From the NCBI GenBank assembly GCA_963693305.1, contig OY855903.1, positions 28,010,455 through 28,074,454 on the forward strand: a DNA stretch of 64,000 bases, written 5' to 3'. Origin of the DNA: Meandrina meandrites (taxonomy: Eukaryota; Cnidaria; Anthozoa; Scleractinia; Meandrinidae). The notes under the pieces are model-generated. The model was not told the origin of the DNA and searched no databases. It worked only from the letters and a program-made list of their open reading frames with translations. Position numbers and translations under genes: made by a program. How positions within the stretch are numbered: the stretch's first letter is position 1; each line of letters opens with the position of its first letter. Positions 12,204 to 60,216 of this stretch are shown here, piece after piece.

Positions 12204-12656
12204 CTATATCAGAAGTAGCAAGTTATTTTTCAGCCACCAGTTATCATGTATCATAACATGTGCTTTGACAATAAAATAAAACATCTGCACCTTCTATCTT
12301 GAACTCTGCTATCTTAAGCTTCAAACAACAGCACAACACCAACCTCGTTCCCAGGGTCTCTCTCTCCTTCCCCTGACTCTTGATCTGGGGGGCAGGAGAG
12401 AGCACTGTAACTTAAGCACTTGGTTTGAAAACTCATACTTGTACTCAATCTCGCATTGGGATTCAAAGGTCTCTATTCTTATTTACCACAGTGCAAGATA
12501 ATGGGTGTTACAAAATTAGGTTTTAATTAAGTCAAGAGAAACAACAAACCATTTGAGATGACAGAGGGTTCAAGATAACCAAGTTCAAGATAGCAAGGTT
12601 ATTTTTAATGTAGGTGACTGAAATATTACAAGAAAGTCCAAGGGAAACTACTTTGG

Positions 12657-12860
12657 TACCTCATTGTTACTTATTTTGACGTAAACAAAAGAATGGGCAT
12701 ATTTCCCACGACTTAATTTTCACCATTTGGCCAAAAACAAGTTACAACATTAAAAATATGATAAAAATGTAAAAAACCATGTTTTTGCAGGTTTTAAATT
12801 TTTTGAAAATCGCAAAAATGGTTAAAATTAAAACCTGCGAAAATAAGTAACAATAAGGTA
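12657..12860. mobile_element. 204-bp foldback MITE
   Basis: TACCTCATTGTTACTTATTT on the left matches the complement of the right end with one mismatch over 21 bases. The interior carries AAAACCTGC/GCAGGTTTT motifs that also pair, so the whole unit can fold into a hairpin. No clear target duplication. Confidence 0.7.
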
Positions 12861-13776
12861 GTACTTGCCAGAGTGAGACAGGAGTTTGTAAACCATATAA
12901 CTAGAGTGGCTCCTTGTTAATCTGGTCACCAAATGACCACAAAAACCTGGCCATATTAACAGGGTAGTGCCGAGGTGGTTCTTTAAAATAAGCAAATTAC
13001 TGAGTTTTTGTTAGGGCTAAAAGTGGCTGTAATGACGAGCCAGCCGTGCGGTGCCCATAAAGCTGACTTGCACTATTGGATGAAATGTAACAAACTTGCC
13101 ACATACTGAATACCACACACTAGAATCAGTCTTGTCAACCACAACACAACCATACGCTGACCACAAGGAGATCAAAACTGTTCTTCTTGTGCTTATGATT
13201 GTGCTGTGGTGATTCCTGAAGAAGACAACAATGGAAGAATGAGTGTATTCATTGTTTCTGTGTTTGTCTTGCTGCTGTCCTTGTATGTATAATGTGAAAA
13301 CAAAACTTAAGATGGTGAGTTAATAATGTCACGATCCAAGAGCACTTGCTGAGGCGGGCATGATTTATTCTGTAGTGTAACAAGCCTTAGAAATCATGTC
13401 TGAAACATCGATGTAGCTAACCTGATATCAACAACTAAATTAAAGTAAGAACGCTTGAGTGTCACAAGAAACAAAGATAAAGACATAAAAGGAAAAAAAT
13501 GAAAAATTTCAACTCTGTTACGTGGTTGTTCAGATAAAGTAAAATTTGAGCTTGATTTGAGCTCATGCGGGCTATAATCAAATCAAAACTTACCAAAGTC
13601 AACCACAAATGGATCAACAACAAAACTGATCAACAGCTAGCACCAAGACATACTACGATTTCTTCCCAATACACATAAGCTTAACAGGAAAAGAATTTTT
13701 TTCAATCGCGAATGAGCAGTTCGAAGCAGCTCGACATTCAATTATGGCGGATGAAGTTGCTGTATTCTCCTCTCTC

Positions 13777-13800
13777 ATTGGCTAGAACAGCGTCACGTGA
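13777..13800. promoter_or_regulatory. Inverted CCAAT box and CACGTG E-box upstream of TMEM70
   Basis: ATTGG (inverted CCAAT) at 13777-13781 and GTCACGTGA at 13792-13800 lie 80-105 bases upstream of the TMEM70 start codon and between the divergent TMEM70 and ZC3H18 genes. CACGTG in this flank is a known binding site for USF/MITF/TFE-type bHLH factors. A bidirectional role is inferred from the layout. Confidence 0.5.
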
Positions 13801-13881
13801 TAGTTTTGCACCGTGTCAGCGGTCTTCCACCTGCACGTGTTTACAGACGAACGAAAGAACGAAAACGAACAGACGAGCAAG

Positions 13882-14547
13882 ATGAACGTTTTAGGGGGAA
13901 AAGGGCTTTTCCAACAAAGATCTTTGCAAACAATCCGATGGATGAAACACTTTTGTGTGACGAAAGCTCCACAGGATGCATTATACAAAACTTCGCCTCT
14001 CTGGCGACCGACCAATGTGCGCTGCCGGTGCATGTCAGATGCTGATCGACCTACTGCTGGCGGCGAGTGGAGAACTGTTTATGAAGGACCACTTTCTAAA
14101 ACAGTGAAACGTGTAAAGATGCTTTCTCTGACAACAGCGGCAGCAACATTTGCTGGTTCTCCACTATTGATATTCTTTGGAAAGCAAGCAGCTTCTCTTC
14201 CTGTAAAAGTGATTTTGGTCACGCTATTATGCTCAGTTGGAGGAGGTTCAACGCTTCTACTACACTATCTTTCCATGCCCTACGTGCACAAAATGGATTT
14301 TAATCCAGAAGTAAAAGTGTTCGCTGTAGAGACTTTGTCTTTATTCGCCTTACCAAGAAGAACCGAGTTCTCGGTAGATGACATTCATGTGTTCGCGGAG
14401 GACAGGGCTTTCTCTACTTTTGAAGCTCATGGTGTGAAATATTTCATTCATAAGGAGCTCGTAGAAGCTCAACAATTCTTGCACTTTATAGAAAAGTGGA
14501 AGAAAGGAGAAGCGACAGATTTTAAGAAACTATCTTCATACGTTTAG
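13882..14547 (+). CDS. TMEM70: TMEM70, mitochondrial ATP synthase assembly factor (intronless)
   Basis: A single open frame of 221 residues. The ATG at 13882 has A at -3; the frame extends upstream without a stop but has no earlier ATG in the promoter region, so 13882 is the start. The first 25 residues (MNVLGGKGLFQQRSLQTIRW onward) are basic with no acid, as expected of a mitochondrial presequence. VYEGPLS at about 67-72 begins the conserved TMEM70 domain. Two hydrophobic segments at about 80-99 and 107-128 form the hairpin, joined by FGKQAASLP, and a soluble matrix tail with charged residues follows. In human cells TMEM70 sits in the inner membrane and helps assemble complex V (c-ring) and complex I. 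The family is usually about 220-260 residues. Absence of introns could reflect ancient intron loss. Confidence 0.85.
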   Translation: MNVLGGKGLFQQRSLQTIRWMKHFCVTKAPQDALYKTSPLWRPTNVRCRCMSDADRPTAGGEWRTVYEGPLSKTVKRVKMLSLTTAAATFAGSPLLIFFGKQAASLPVKVILVTLLCSVGGGSTLLLHYLSMPYVHKMDFNPEVKVFAVETLSLFALPRRTEFSVDDIHVFAEDRAFSTFEAHGVKYFIHKELVEAQQFLHFIEKWKKGEATDFKKLSSYV

Positions 14548-14856
14548 GGAAGTACAGCTTAGTACTGTGCCCATAATTTATCTTGACCAGAGGAACAAAT
14601 CGACCTCACTTAAGGCCTATTAACATGACGCCATTTTTGGCACGGCTCGGAAAAAGGGCACGCGTACCAAAAATTAGTGGTTCGGCACGGATAAATTTTG
14701 CAGTGTAAACGACTTTCGCAATTCCTCATCCGTGCCGAACCAAAATCTTACCCGTCCTGGGACCTTCTGAATAGGTAGTCCGAGCACAGGTAAAATTGGT
14801 ACGTGTTCCTGAAAACCTAGCGTGGCTGAACCAACTTTTTCCTTGCAAACAATTTC

Positions 14857-15327
14857 AGGGGTGGCGAATGGCCTTTCAAAAATGTTGAGTCTCGGCAAAT
14901 TTACACCGTGTCTCGGAATCTCGGCGCTTAAAAATAGCGTCTCGGAATCTCGGACTTCTGGAAATATGACGGTCTCGGATTTTGAAAATTTGGATCTCTG
15001 AGTCTCGGATTTTGAAAATTTGGATCTCAAAATCTCGCCAATGGTACTTCAATTTTTTATCCACAAGCTTATCCGAAACGAGAAAGTAAGAAATTTACCC
15101 CTGCCGGAATCTGCATTTACAATTGTTATGTAAAATATATATAGGAAACCGTAATTTCCACTTTATAGAGGAAATCATGTCATGATAATAGTACATGGGT
15201 ACCCAACGACAATCGTTTGAGAATTGAACTGTTTCTCGTATTTTCTGATCAAGTGTCTCGGGCTCGGATTTTTAAACTAGGGTCTCGGCGTCTCGGCAAG
15301 GCTCGGATTTTACCATTCGCCACCCCT
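14857..15327. mobile_element. TCTCGG-repeat DNA element, copy 1, with 6-bp target duplication
   Basis: Ends AGGGGTGGCGAATGG and its perfect complement CCATTCGCCACCCCT are flanked on both sides by AATTTC (14851-14856 and 15328-15333). The interior is a degenerate array of TCTCGG(A/C) words. A second copy with related ends is at 48266-48660. Confidence 0.8.
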
Positions 15328-15981
15328 AATTTCGCCTTCAATCTCTGAGACTATGTACTGGAATGTTTCTTTGGAAACACTGTAATTATCATACCACTCC
15401 TTGTCAGAAAAGGCTTTCTACCATTTCAGACCAGTGATCATTACATGTCAACGTCCAAAATCGTTGCTCAGTAGGAGAGTTGCAAGCAAGCATCGAATTC
15501 GCTGAATTCTGTTCTTCTGGAAAAAGAGCTAGAGGTGAAAAAGGCTTGTTTTTGAATCTCCTACGTACTCCAAGTACTTGTTGGCCATTTCAATGAAATA
15601 GTGGCATGCGTACTAAGGAAAATTCACATATGCTGACCAAGATGTTGAGCCTATTACCTGGGCCAAAACATAATTTCATGCCACTAAGCACAGCAGAATA
15701 AAAATGTGTACATGTAAAAGGGGTATCCATGCTACATTTTTTGTACCTGTTCCATTTTTGTCCGAGCCATACCAAAAATGTTCTGTCATTGCAATGGACT
15801 ATATTTCCCTCTTTATATTCCCTCATCATGCATTCATATTACTCTGTTCATATTCCCCCTCTTCACACTTGTATTATCTTCTCATTGCATGCGGCAAAAC
15901 ATGGAAAATGCATTTATCAAGAGATATTGGAAACATTATAAGGAATTGTACCTTGCTGATTTAGCTTTGGAGTCTTTAATA

Positions 15982-16485
15982 CAGTAGAAGCTCTCTTAAC
16001 GGACACTCTCGTAAGCGGACATCTCTACTTACGGCCGCCTTGCTTAAAGTCCCGTTTTAACTCCCATACAAACTCTGTATTTTTACATTCTCGTAAGCGA
16101 ACATTCCCGTAAGCGGCCGCGGACACTTTCAAAGATTACGACTTAGACTTTTTCTTTGTTCTAAAGCTCCCGTAAGCGGACACCCGAAAGAAAATCCCAT
16201 TAACGACCTCTGTATCTTGTTTTTATCAATCAACTTCACATCGCCGTTCGTCACAATGATTTTACAGTAATTACAGTACCATATTTCAGGGTTTTTGTTT
16301 TGTCGTCATCCACGTCCAGTTACAATATGGTATTTATTATTAGCTTGGGCAAGCTCCCGTAAGCGGCCATCTATCCCCTACACCTCTAGTGACTGCTTAC
16401 GAGAACCATTCTCGTAAGCGGCCAGCTCCAGTTACGGACACTTTTTTGGCGTCCCCAGGGTGTCCGCTTACGAGAGCTTCGACTG
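15982..16485. mobile_element. pogo/Tigger-like MITE, 504 bp, TA target
   Basis: The left end CAGTAGAAGCTCTC and right end GAGAGCTTCGACTG are inverted, each bordered by TA. The interior repeats GTAAGCGGAC and GCTTACG. The CAGT(C)GAA(C)CTCT...GGACA style is that of pogo-class MITEs. A 190-bp relative is at 37902-38091. Confidence 0.75.
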
Positions 16486-16989
16486 TAATACTCTATCATG
16501 CCTCGTCGTGCTCCTAATCCTGAATATCTTTCCAGTTTCCTTTGAGAAACACACTGAAATCTAGTAAGCTGACCAGTTGGCTCAAGAGATGATTGCGAAT
16601 GCTGTTTGTTTTGTTGATTTTCTCTCTGGCCTTATATTCGTAAACAATGCAATATGCTTACAAGCAATGTAAATTGGCAGGACAGAAAGATGTTTACCCT
16701 TCTTGCCTTGTCACCAGCAAATCCCACTGAGACTGCATTATCAGGCTTGTTGCATATAAAATAAATAGTTACTCCCAGAAAAATTCCTGATTTCTTTGTT
16801 TTATAAAACCTAACCCAGGTGAAAAATAAATGTGTTATTGACCTGTCCCTCAAGCTCAGGGGCATTTGTGCATTTCAATGGTACTACGCCCTCAGGATTT
16901 CTGTCAGTGAATGTTTCATACCCAATGTACCACCTCTCTCCAGGTGAACAACCCTTAGAATTTCAGTAGTATCCTGATTTCTCAAACCC

Positions 16990-17215
16990 CCAGGAGAAAT
17001 GAAAACTGTTTCAAGAAATCGGGGATAAAATTACAGAGAAGTAATATCCAAGGGAAACAAAAATTGGTTCAAGAAATCGGGTACAATTAGGGAAGTACTG
17101 TCCAAGGGAAACAAAAATTGGTTAGTGAAATCTGGAGTAAAATTACAAAGTACTATCCAAGGGAAACAAAAACTGGTTTTGAGAGACCAAGGGTTTGAAA
17201 AATCAGGATACTGTT
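16990..17215. repeat. Minisatellite of about 55-60 bp units
   Basis: About four diverged tandem units share the cores CCAAGGGAAACAAAAATTGG, AGAAATCGGG and AAAATTAC. No coding potential is seen. Confidence 0.8.
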
Positions 17216-19784
17216 ATTCAGTCTTAGTTGCAAATAATGGGGATTTTTGTTGTCCAAAAAAAGTTAAATTACAAAGCGTTTAGCTTCTTACAGTGGAAAG
17301 TGATGGCTGCATCAAATAGTAATTCCGAGTTGGAAAATTGCATGTCACAGTTCCCTTCACAAAGAGACGCCTACAAGCATGGGGTGGGGGTGCTCATTGT
17401 CTTTGTTCAGGAAGAGGTGCCAGATATATCATCACCCACCAAGGTACAGTACAGCTGTATCTGCAGGTTACACAAACAGTGATCTTAAAAAATGGCATCA
17501 CAATGTTTGTGGTTTAGATGGATCAGACGTGCCCTGTTGCTGATCCAGAGGGTCTGGGAATGATGTGATATTCTTGAGAATGAGTACTACATGTACAATG
17601 GGCGACAAGTGATCAGACACTCTGCTTGTATTGAGTACCTTGGAGACATTTCACCCCTCACCTCTTTGATATTACCCCCTCCCCCCAAAAGAACAATTTT
17701 GGATTCAGTATCTGCAAGACTTGGTTTGTTTCTGTTCATTGAAAAGGGGAAGAGGGGGTGATTCACAATCTACACAGGATTTGAAGTGGAATAATGAATT
17801 ATTGAAATTGGCAATCATTTCAACTGTTTCAACTACTTGTTGCTCATTGTATGAAAGTCACATTCACACCATCTTGTACTTCAATCTAAAGTCCCTAATG
17901 TGTGGCGTGCAGACACCATGGCAATAATGCTTCTATATAGTCGATATTTATTTTCAAGTCAAACCATCATAGGCAAGTGGTTACATAGTGTCCAGCTATC
18001 TCAGGACTGTATTGGAAGAAAATTATACGTCTGGAAGAATACGTCTTTCTATACAGACCTTACAATGCACGATCTGTAAATACATGCATACATAATTGCA
18101 GATTGACAGGGCTGGGTCTGGGCCTGCAGATAAATCATAGGTTAAATAATGTTTGCCTAACTGCTTGCAGCTTGTGATCATATTATTTTGCCCCTAATTT
18201 TGGAGAAACCAACCAACCAAAATAGAAACAACTTGTGTTAACTAAATGATTCGTTGTAAATGATTCACTATCGAGCAAATCAACATAACAAACACTGTAA
18301 GCATTTACTTATTAGTTTATTCAGATAACCAAGGAACAAAAGATGTTACACTCAGATGTCAATCGTACATGTATTTACACATAAAACAATATCTGATGGA
18401 TTCTTCAATTTCCGTGTAAACAAAGACTAATTCCTGCAAATTATATTAATACTACAAATTATGGAAGTCTACTTCAAATTAAAATGTCATTTATTGTGGT
18501 TTTTACCACCATGAGACACCTGGCATTCTGCCTTTTCCACCTATATATTATGGTCTTTGATAAATGAAGTAGAACATTTTAAATTGTGGCTGCACTTTCT
18601 GTTTCTCTCATAAATCAGCTGCTCATTAACCTAATGTAACTGCAGCCACTGATGTCCTCCATTTGATCATTAGCTTGCTCAGATTTTCCCTGATGATATT
18701 TTAAATCCCAGCAGACTGCAGTTACTGTAAGTTGCCTTTCTGCTGGGGCTAGTGTCACTGTCAAAGAAATAAAATGGTAAATGCTCAAAATATGTTGTGG
18801 CCAATCACAAGGAAAATCTTGGGACCACTGAAACCACATGCAAATAAGTGGACTACCATCTAGCTGTCATGGAACAACTTTGGTTTACATTAATTTTGTT
18901 TCAGAATATATATTCCGTCTTGTCAATGAATGCTATTGCTATACGTCCGATTTGGGAGCCACACGCATTAAGCGAGTGAATATAGGTGGACTGATTCTAT
19001 AGAAAAGAACTTACAAGAGGATGTGACAGTTCAAGCTGTTTATTTCAACAAGCCATAAATGCGACATCACAGAATTTGACTTGACTTAAACTTACATTGT
19101 TTTTAAATCCAATTTTTTTTTTCTGGTAGAATAAGTGATGCAATTTATTATGCCAAAAGAGCCCCTTGAGTTGGCAGAGGTCATATGATTGAAAGATCCA
19201 GCATGAATGAGGTCATGTACAATAACAAATAATGAACAGTTCCAGACATATTTCAGACATTCACACTTTCATTACCTCGACAGTTCTCTTCACACAAATA
19301 CAAATCAAAACAGTGATTGTTAAAAATTTCAACTAAAAATGGCCAAACTTATGAAAGTAGTACTGCTCATGTATTCCAGTTATATCATAATCGATGCCGT
19401 ACACAATGATCCTAAATTCCTTATTCAGTATTTACATTTTGTTTTGTTTTTTTCCTATCATCAACTTGTGGCACAAATTGAACAGCTCATTATTTTCACA
19501 CAAAAGACAAAAATGACTGCCTTTTCTGTCCAATTTGTATCAGCATATATAATTATTAAATTGTTCACAATTTTTCAAATAAAATGCAATGCTTTTAACA
19601 CTTAAATTAAAGCTCAATGGGTATTTGAGACAATTAACCCAGATATCTTTCACCTCTAAAAATCAAGGCAATAAAATTTGCAACGTTCAGTTATTACATG
19701 TAGCTACAAATAAATTATGAAACAAATTGCAAGTTTGATTTTCAACTTTTCCTAAATTCTGCTGTTGATAATAATTTTCAACCA

Positions 19785-55443
<35,659 letters not shown>

Positions 55444-55580
55444 TTCCGGTCAAAATAACTATTTTTCCATCAACATCTTTCGAATGAAGAGAGTTTTGCA
55501 AAGTCCGCTGCTAATGAACAGCACAATTTATGGTCAGGTTCTTCTCCGGGTTAACCATATTCTCGAATTATTTATTCCGA

Positions 55581-55589
55581 TCACGTGAC
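55581..55589. promoter_or_regulatory. CACGTG E-box upstream of PLCG
   Basis: TCACGTGAC lies about 140 bases upstream of the PLCG start codon at 55443, in a GC-richer flank. The same core occurs in front of TMEM70. No TATA box is evident. Confidence 0.35.
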
Positions 55590-55693
55590 AATTGTCAGTG
55601 AGCAGTCAGCGGTATGACTCTTCCTTGTTTCCAGTTTCCAGGCCAGATTGAAGCCAATTGTACTAGCCTCCCAAGCCCAAGCAGGGTTTTTAG

Positions 55694-55877
55694 TAGCCTG
55701 CGTAGCTGGCGGGATTTCGCGAGCGAGTGCATTTTTTAGCGACCTCATGCTTTGGTCTTGGCCGCCAAGCAGCGAGGGGTTGAATTTCTTTTGCGGCTCT
55801 GCCGCTCGCTGACGCGGGCTTCGCCCGCGCGAGAAAAATTCACTCATGCCCGCTAATCCCGCCAGCTGCGCAGGCTA
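55694..55877. mobile_element. 184-bp MITE with 9-bp target duplication, copy 2
   Basis: The ends TAGCCTGCGTAGCTGGCGGG and its near-complement (CCCGCCAGCTGCGCAGGCTA) are flanked by GGTTTTTAG at 55685-55693 and 55878-55886. The terminal motif and duplication length match the 29132-29243 element, so both belong to one Mutator-like family. It lies about 250 bases upstream of the PLCG start. Confidence 0.85.
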
Positions 55878-57191
55878 GGTTTTTAGGGGGCGATCGCCAT
55901 CCTGGGGAGAGAGGCAGACACGACCGCCCCTAAAAAAAGCCTGCTTGAGAGGCTAGGATTGCACAGATGTCAAAAACCCAACCCTACCAATTTTTGATCG
56001 AAGGTCATTTGCTGGCAATATTCATGCTGGAAGCATTACATTGGTTCGATTGGCCCTTTTGAACTTTTAGGAGGGTTTTAGGGGGGGGGGGGGGTGGGTA
56101 TATCAAAGCCTTTTCAACTGAACAACCGTTAAGCCTTAAGACAACTTTTTGGTTTATTCTAGTGAACCCAGTGCTCACTGCTGTTCACTGCTTTGTACTC
56201 TCATGCGGTCATGTTTTGGCCGGAACAAACGTTAAGTCCCTTTGTTGAAATCCATCATTCACATCGTCAACTTGTCATCACTGAGCTGAACACAAGAGTT
56301 GATGAGAAGTCAAAGAAAAATTATATCGGTAGCGACGTCACTAAAAAGTGTCCTGATTTTAATACAATCATGATTTTAATAGTCCGCCGCTGGTGTTTGA
56401 GGATTTAACTCTGAAGGTGAATACAACTATGGCGAAGATCAGCACTAAAGTACAAGGGATTTTAATCGTTTTAGATTCAAAAGTCTACAAGATGAAGTAT
56501 TCAACTTATATTCGTATTATCAGACTCGAAAGTTAGCTATTTTTATACCTAAACCACTATGTCTGAAAAGGATATTGCACAGACTGCGACAATTCAGGGA
56601 AAAATAGGAAGCGAATTCTATCAACAACCAAGTGCCAAACTGCGAAAACTGCTGTGACGCTTTCGCAACCTTTCCTTTTCACCTTTGCGCGATTTGCGAT
56701 TCTGCAATTCTATTGTATTCGTAGTAGTATGACAGGGAATGGGATGATTCGTCCTTTGGGGGAAGAATCTCATTAGCAATCGGAGGAATACACTAACCAG
56801 CGTGACGTCATAGGCTATTCTTGGTTTTCACGTGACGTTATTAAAATGCTAAAATCCAGAATCGCAAGACCCCTAAGTTTTTATCCTTCACTGGCTACAA
56901 GACGTCCTTAATAATTTATACACCTTGTTGAAGGTTTTAACTCGATAAGGTCCACCGTGTTTAAGAAAGAGCATTTTGAATTTCGGAGTTTCACACCATC
57001 AAAATGGCCGCCAGAAGGCTGTCACGTATGCTTAAAAACGCCTCATCCTGTGATTTTGAACAATCTGAACAGTTGAGGTTTTGCGAGAGGTGTTTATGTG
57101 AATGTTTACTTGTTTATGAAGGTGAAATGACCGCTTTTTGTAGCAGAGGTGAATTCCAGATGTTTTCATGTCTTTCATCGATTTCCGGCCA

Positions 57192-57227
57192 CCATGTTGG
57201 TGCCCATCTGCATGGGCACCAACATGG
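57192..57227. repeat. Perfect 16-bp-arm palindrome
   Basis: CCATGTTGGTGCCCAT and ATGGGCACCAACATGG are perfect inverted arms around a 4-base CTGC loop. Confidence 0.9.
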
Positions 57228-57441
57228 CGTTTCCATACTGTGCTCTGCAAATTTGTGTGGAACATTTTGACGGATAACTCGAGTACAAAATACCGTACAA
57301 ATCCGTGACTTGGACAACCAGAATATCTAGTAATTTTCTACAACCTGCAATATTCTTGAGTTTTTTCACTCAATAGTTTTGGATTTACTTTCTTGCGGCG
57401 TGACAGTGAAAACCAGCGATTGTCTTGATCACTTGAATAAA

Positions 57442-57459
57442 GGGGGGGGGGGGGGGGGG

Positions 57460-57494
<35 letters not shown>
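57442..57494. repeat. Poly-G followed by (GA)n
   Basis: About 21 G and then about 16 GA units; a similar purine/pyrimidine asymmetry is seen in the C run at 57713-57734. Confidence 0.95.
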
Positions 57495-57495
<1 letters not shown>

Positions 57496-57712
57496 CCTCC
57501 GCAAGTTAATGAGATTCCTACGCAAAAAAGGACGAAAACGTTCCTGCCATACAACTCTCTGTCAACGAAAGCTATTTTCGGATACACGTTCGTCGTCTGC
57601 TCGTCATCTACGGACGTTGGTTGAGTTCGTTTGCGACGACACACGTTTTTTAACAATGCGGGTCATCTTGGGACAATTAGCACAATTTGAAGAAAATTGA
57701 CTACTAGCACCG

Positions 57713-57734
57713 CCCCCCCCCCCCCCCCCCCCCC
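57713..57734. repeat. Poly-C run of 22
   Basis: An uninterrupted C tract, possibly of uncertain length. Confidence 0.95.
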
Positions 57735-59006
57735 TCCTCCAACACACACACCAGGATTAGGAAAGATATCTTTGTCAAGAGATGAACAAGAAGCATTGAA
57801 AACCATTCTTCGACAAGGAGAATGGTACAAAAAATGTTTTATGTGATTAACAGATCGCTTTCTAAAATGTTTTACAGGGTCTTAGCCAGGATTTTCTCGC
57901 TTCACATCAAGGACCACTTTCTCGCATTCTTTCGTGCAGTCATTATCCAATCAGAAGCCAGCTACCAGTTGACTTCTGATTGGATCAAATCTGCATGAAA
58001 GAATGTGAATGAATTAAAAGTAGGCAAACTTTTCGGCTCCTTGCTGTAAGGCAAAATCGTAGAATCAGAAATTGGTAAAAAAAAATAGTGATAAATCGGA
58101 TAATATTACCTCAACATCGGTGTACACTAGTCTCCGATTTAACCACATGACTCTCTAAAGACTGTCTTATATGGCATTTGTTTATTTGGCCGTATTTGTG
58201 CCCCTCCCATAGGGGCGTGCGGGATTAGAGATGTAGCAGTGTTAGCTTTTTACATTAGAGTGGTAATAGTGTGCAATAGTCAAAACAAAACAATGGTGTG
58301 TAATACTATCTAAAAGTTTAGTTACTATTTCACAGGTTAAGTAAAACCGTTCTATCACAGTTTTTAGTTTTATTGTATTTTCAGCGTGGTATGCGCAGCG
58401 TGTCGTAGTTTGTTACATGTAATTCGTTCGCATAGTTGTATACAGTTTTAGAAGTTCGTGAGAAAGTTTGGTCGTTTTTTCTACAGCAGAGCCAGCGTTT
58501 ATTTCCGTTTGTGTACAGATCCATATGGTTACTCGACGTCTATCCTTTACTCCCGGCACCCTAACAAATGCAGGTTTGTTAGTTCGTTTATTTAGGTTTC
58601 AGCTTGTGTCGTTTTCACTTTAATTTATATTGTAATTTCCGTTACTCATATTTATTTCAGTTTTAACCGCGCTCAATTAATACCTCGATCATGTTTAGTG
58701 GTTTGTGAAAGATTACAATTAAAGGCGCGTTGTTAAAATGTTACCAGCCGGGATGTTATAAACCGGTTTTGGCAGCTTCAAGAGGTTACAGGATGTGTAA
58801 AATCATTTTTATTCATAAATCTCCACTCTTCGTAACCCCAAACAAATCGTAGCCCAATAAACAACTGTGCGCTGAAGTTGTTCATTAAATCATGGCTTAA
58901 TACCACAAAACAAACAAACAGATCATTTGTCCTTGGTAATGTTTATTACTTATGAGGTTAATCATTTGGTTGATACAGCTTCACAGGACAAAACATTTCT
59001 ACATCG

Positions 59007-59174
59007 GCAGGAGGTTTCGCTCCCAATCGTGTTCGCACCGTCCGAGTTCGCACCCAACTTTCAGAGTACACTTACCGCGTTCTTTAAGCGTGAGAAAAGC
59101 GTGACTACGTTAGTGATCGGTGGGGGCGAACTCGAAAAAGGTAGGGAGCGAACTCGGTTGGGACCGAAACCTGC
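59007..59174. mobile_element. 168-bp inverted-repeat MITE
   Basis: GCAGGAGGTTTCGCTCCCAA on the left is mirrored by TTGGGACCGAAACCTGC. Inner GAGTTCGCACC and GGGGCGAACTC also pair. No clear target duplication. Confidence 0.68.
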
Positions 59175-59890
59175 ATCATTCTATACAACACCGTTATATT
59201 ATGCAATGCCTCTCTCTTGATGTTATCCAGCATTATGCTCGTAAAACAAAACACGTTTACTACACAGAAAAGATCTATAATCAACATGTAACTGGTCTCC
59301 TCAGCAATTCACGCAATGAATTTAAATTGCTCCCTCAGACGTACAGGAACAAGGAATGGATACTGACCCTTCAGTGATGCTAAAGCTTTAAGTTGCGTCG
59401 CAGAAATTTTGGTGTCAACTGTGTGTCCATGTTTGTTGACATTGCCATGGCAACTACATTTTGACATGCAGGTAAAGCCAAATGTTGGATCCAAGATGGC
59501 GGAGTTAATAATGTCATGTGACGTCTATGACGACAAAGTCACCAGAAAATGTGCAAGCTTATACAGCTGTTTACTCAACGCAAAATATTTGATGTATTTT
59601 AGCCGGTACGTCCGTCTGTCCATGAGCGATCTCACGGTATTCAAGCATTGAATGCAGTCAACTGTCCTGAGAGCCTAGTCAAGCGCAAAGCAAATTCTAA
59701 CCAGAGAATTTCATCAACGCAGCTCACGAGTTCAACTGTACATATCTTCCACTACGCAGCACCTGCAAGTAGCTTGTCGTAATTTCAAGGCACATTTAGA
59801 TTTGTAAATAAAAAATAAACTTTATCCAACCTTAATCTTGAACAGGTGTTAATTAAAAAATAAGAAAACATTCTATGGCTATGTACCAGT

Positions 59891-60216
59891 TAAAAACATC
59901 GAGCTTTCGGCTGCCAGTCCAGAGCCTTCGATTGATAAACTGACGTGTGTCTCCTGGAAATATATACAAATATGATTGTGCGACTATGAAAAGGAAGAAT
60001 GCAATAAAACGTTAGTGTTCCCTTGTTGTTTGGATAGAAGTGTATCGATTGTTGTTTACCTAATCATACGATGCAATGTACCATGTTTACAAGGTCTTGT
60101 GAACATTCCGAGATATTCTTCCTGTCTAGTTTCGAAACATCCGCTAGTTTCAACTTTAAATTGAATATTTTTTTGCATGTGCCATAGACTGGCAGCCAAA
60201 AGCTCGAGGTTTTTTT
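59891..60216. mobile_element. 0.33 kb inverted-repeat unit
   Basis: AAAAACATCGAGCTTTCGGC and TGCCAGTCC at the left are mirrored at 60187-60216 with a few mismatches. Confidence 0.65.

Larger units (their letters stand above)
12204..13881. other. Region between ZC3H18 and TMEM70 starts; 5'UTR/intron and divergent promoter
   Basis: This stretch separates two divergent genes. An upstream non-coding exon of ZC3H18 must lie here or in 13.6-13.8 kb, because its first coding exon has an acceptor at 12203; I could not place it. It contains the inverted-repeat element at 12657-12860 and promoter motifs near 13777-13800. Confidence 0.55.
14548..19784. other. Intergenic region between TMEM70 and PLCG 3' ends
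   Basis: The two flanking genes converge here. I see no coding exon. Contents are the TCTCGG-rich transposon at 14857-15327, a pogo-like MITE at 15982-16485 and a minisatellite at about 16990-17215. Some of the 18.5-19.8 kb part is probably PLCG 3'UTR; TTTATT (AATAAA on the minus strand) occurs at 19144-19149 and 18490. Short open frames here lack domain features. Confidence 0.6.

Noticed and set aside
13813..13881. Upstream extension of TMEM70 to 13813
   Set aside because: The codon at 13813 is GTG, not ATG, and lies at the promoter motifs; the ATG at 13882 gives a proper mitochondrial presequence.
13797..14045. 82-codon plus-strand frame overlapping TMEM70
   Set aside because: It lies in another frame of the TMEM70 coding sequence and has no independent support.
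16990..17215. CRISPR array
   Set aside because: Tandem units are contiguous and diverged with no spacers, in a eukaryotic intergenic region; it is a minisatellite.
57004..57270. Open frames around an AAAATGGCCGCC start-like site
   Set aside because: They run through a palindrome on both strands and show no domain; probably repeat-derived.
58524..58575. Possible first exon reading MVTRRLSFTPGTLTNA with a GTTTGT donor on the plus strand
   Set aside because: No partner exon or homology could be found downstream, so it is not supported as a gene.
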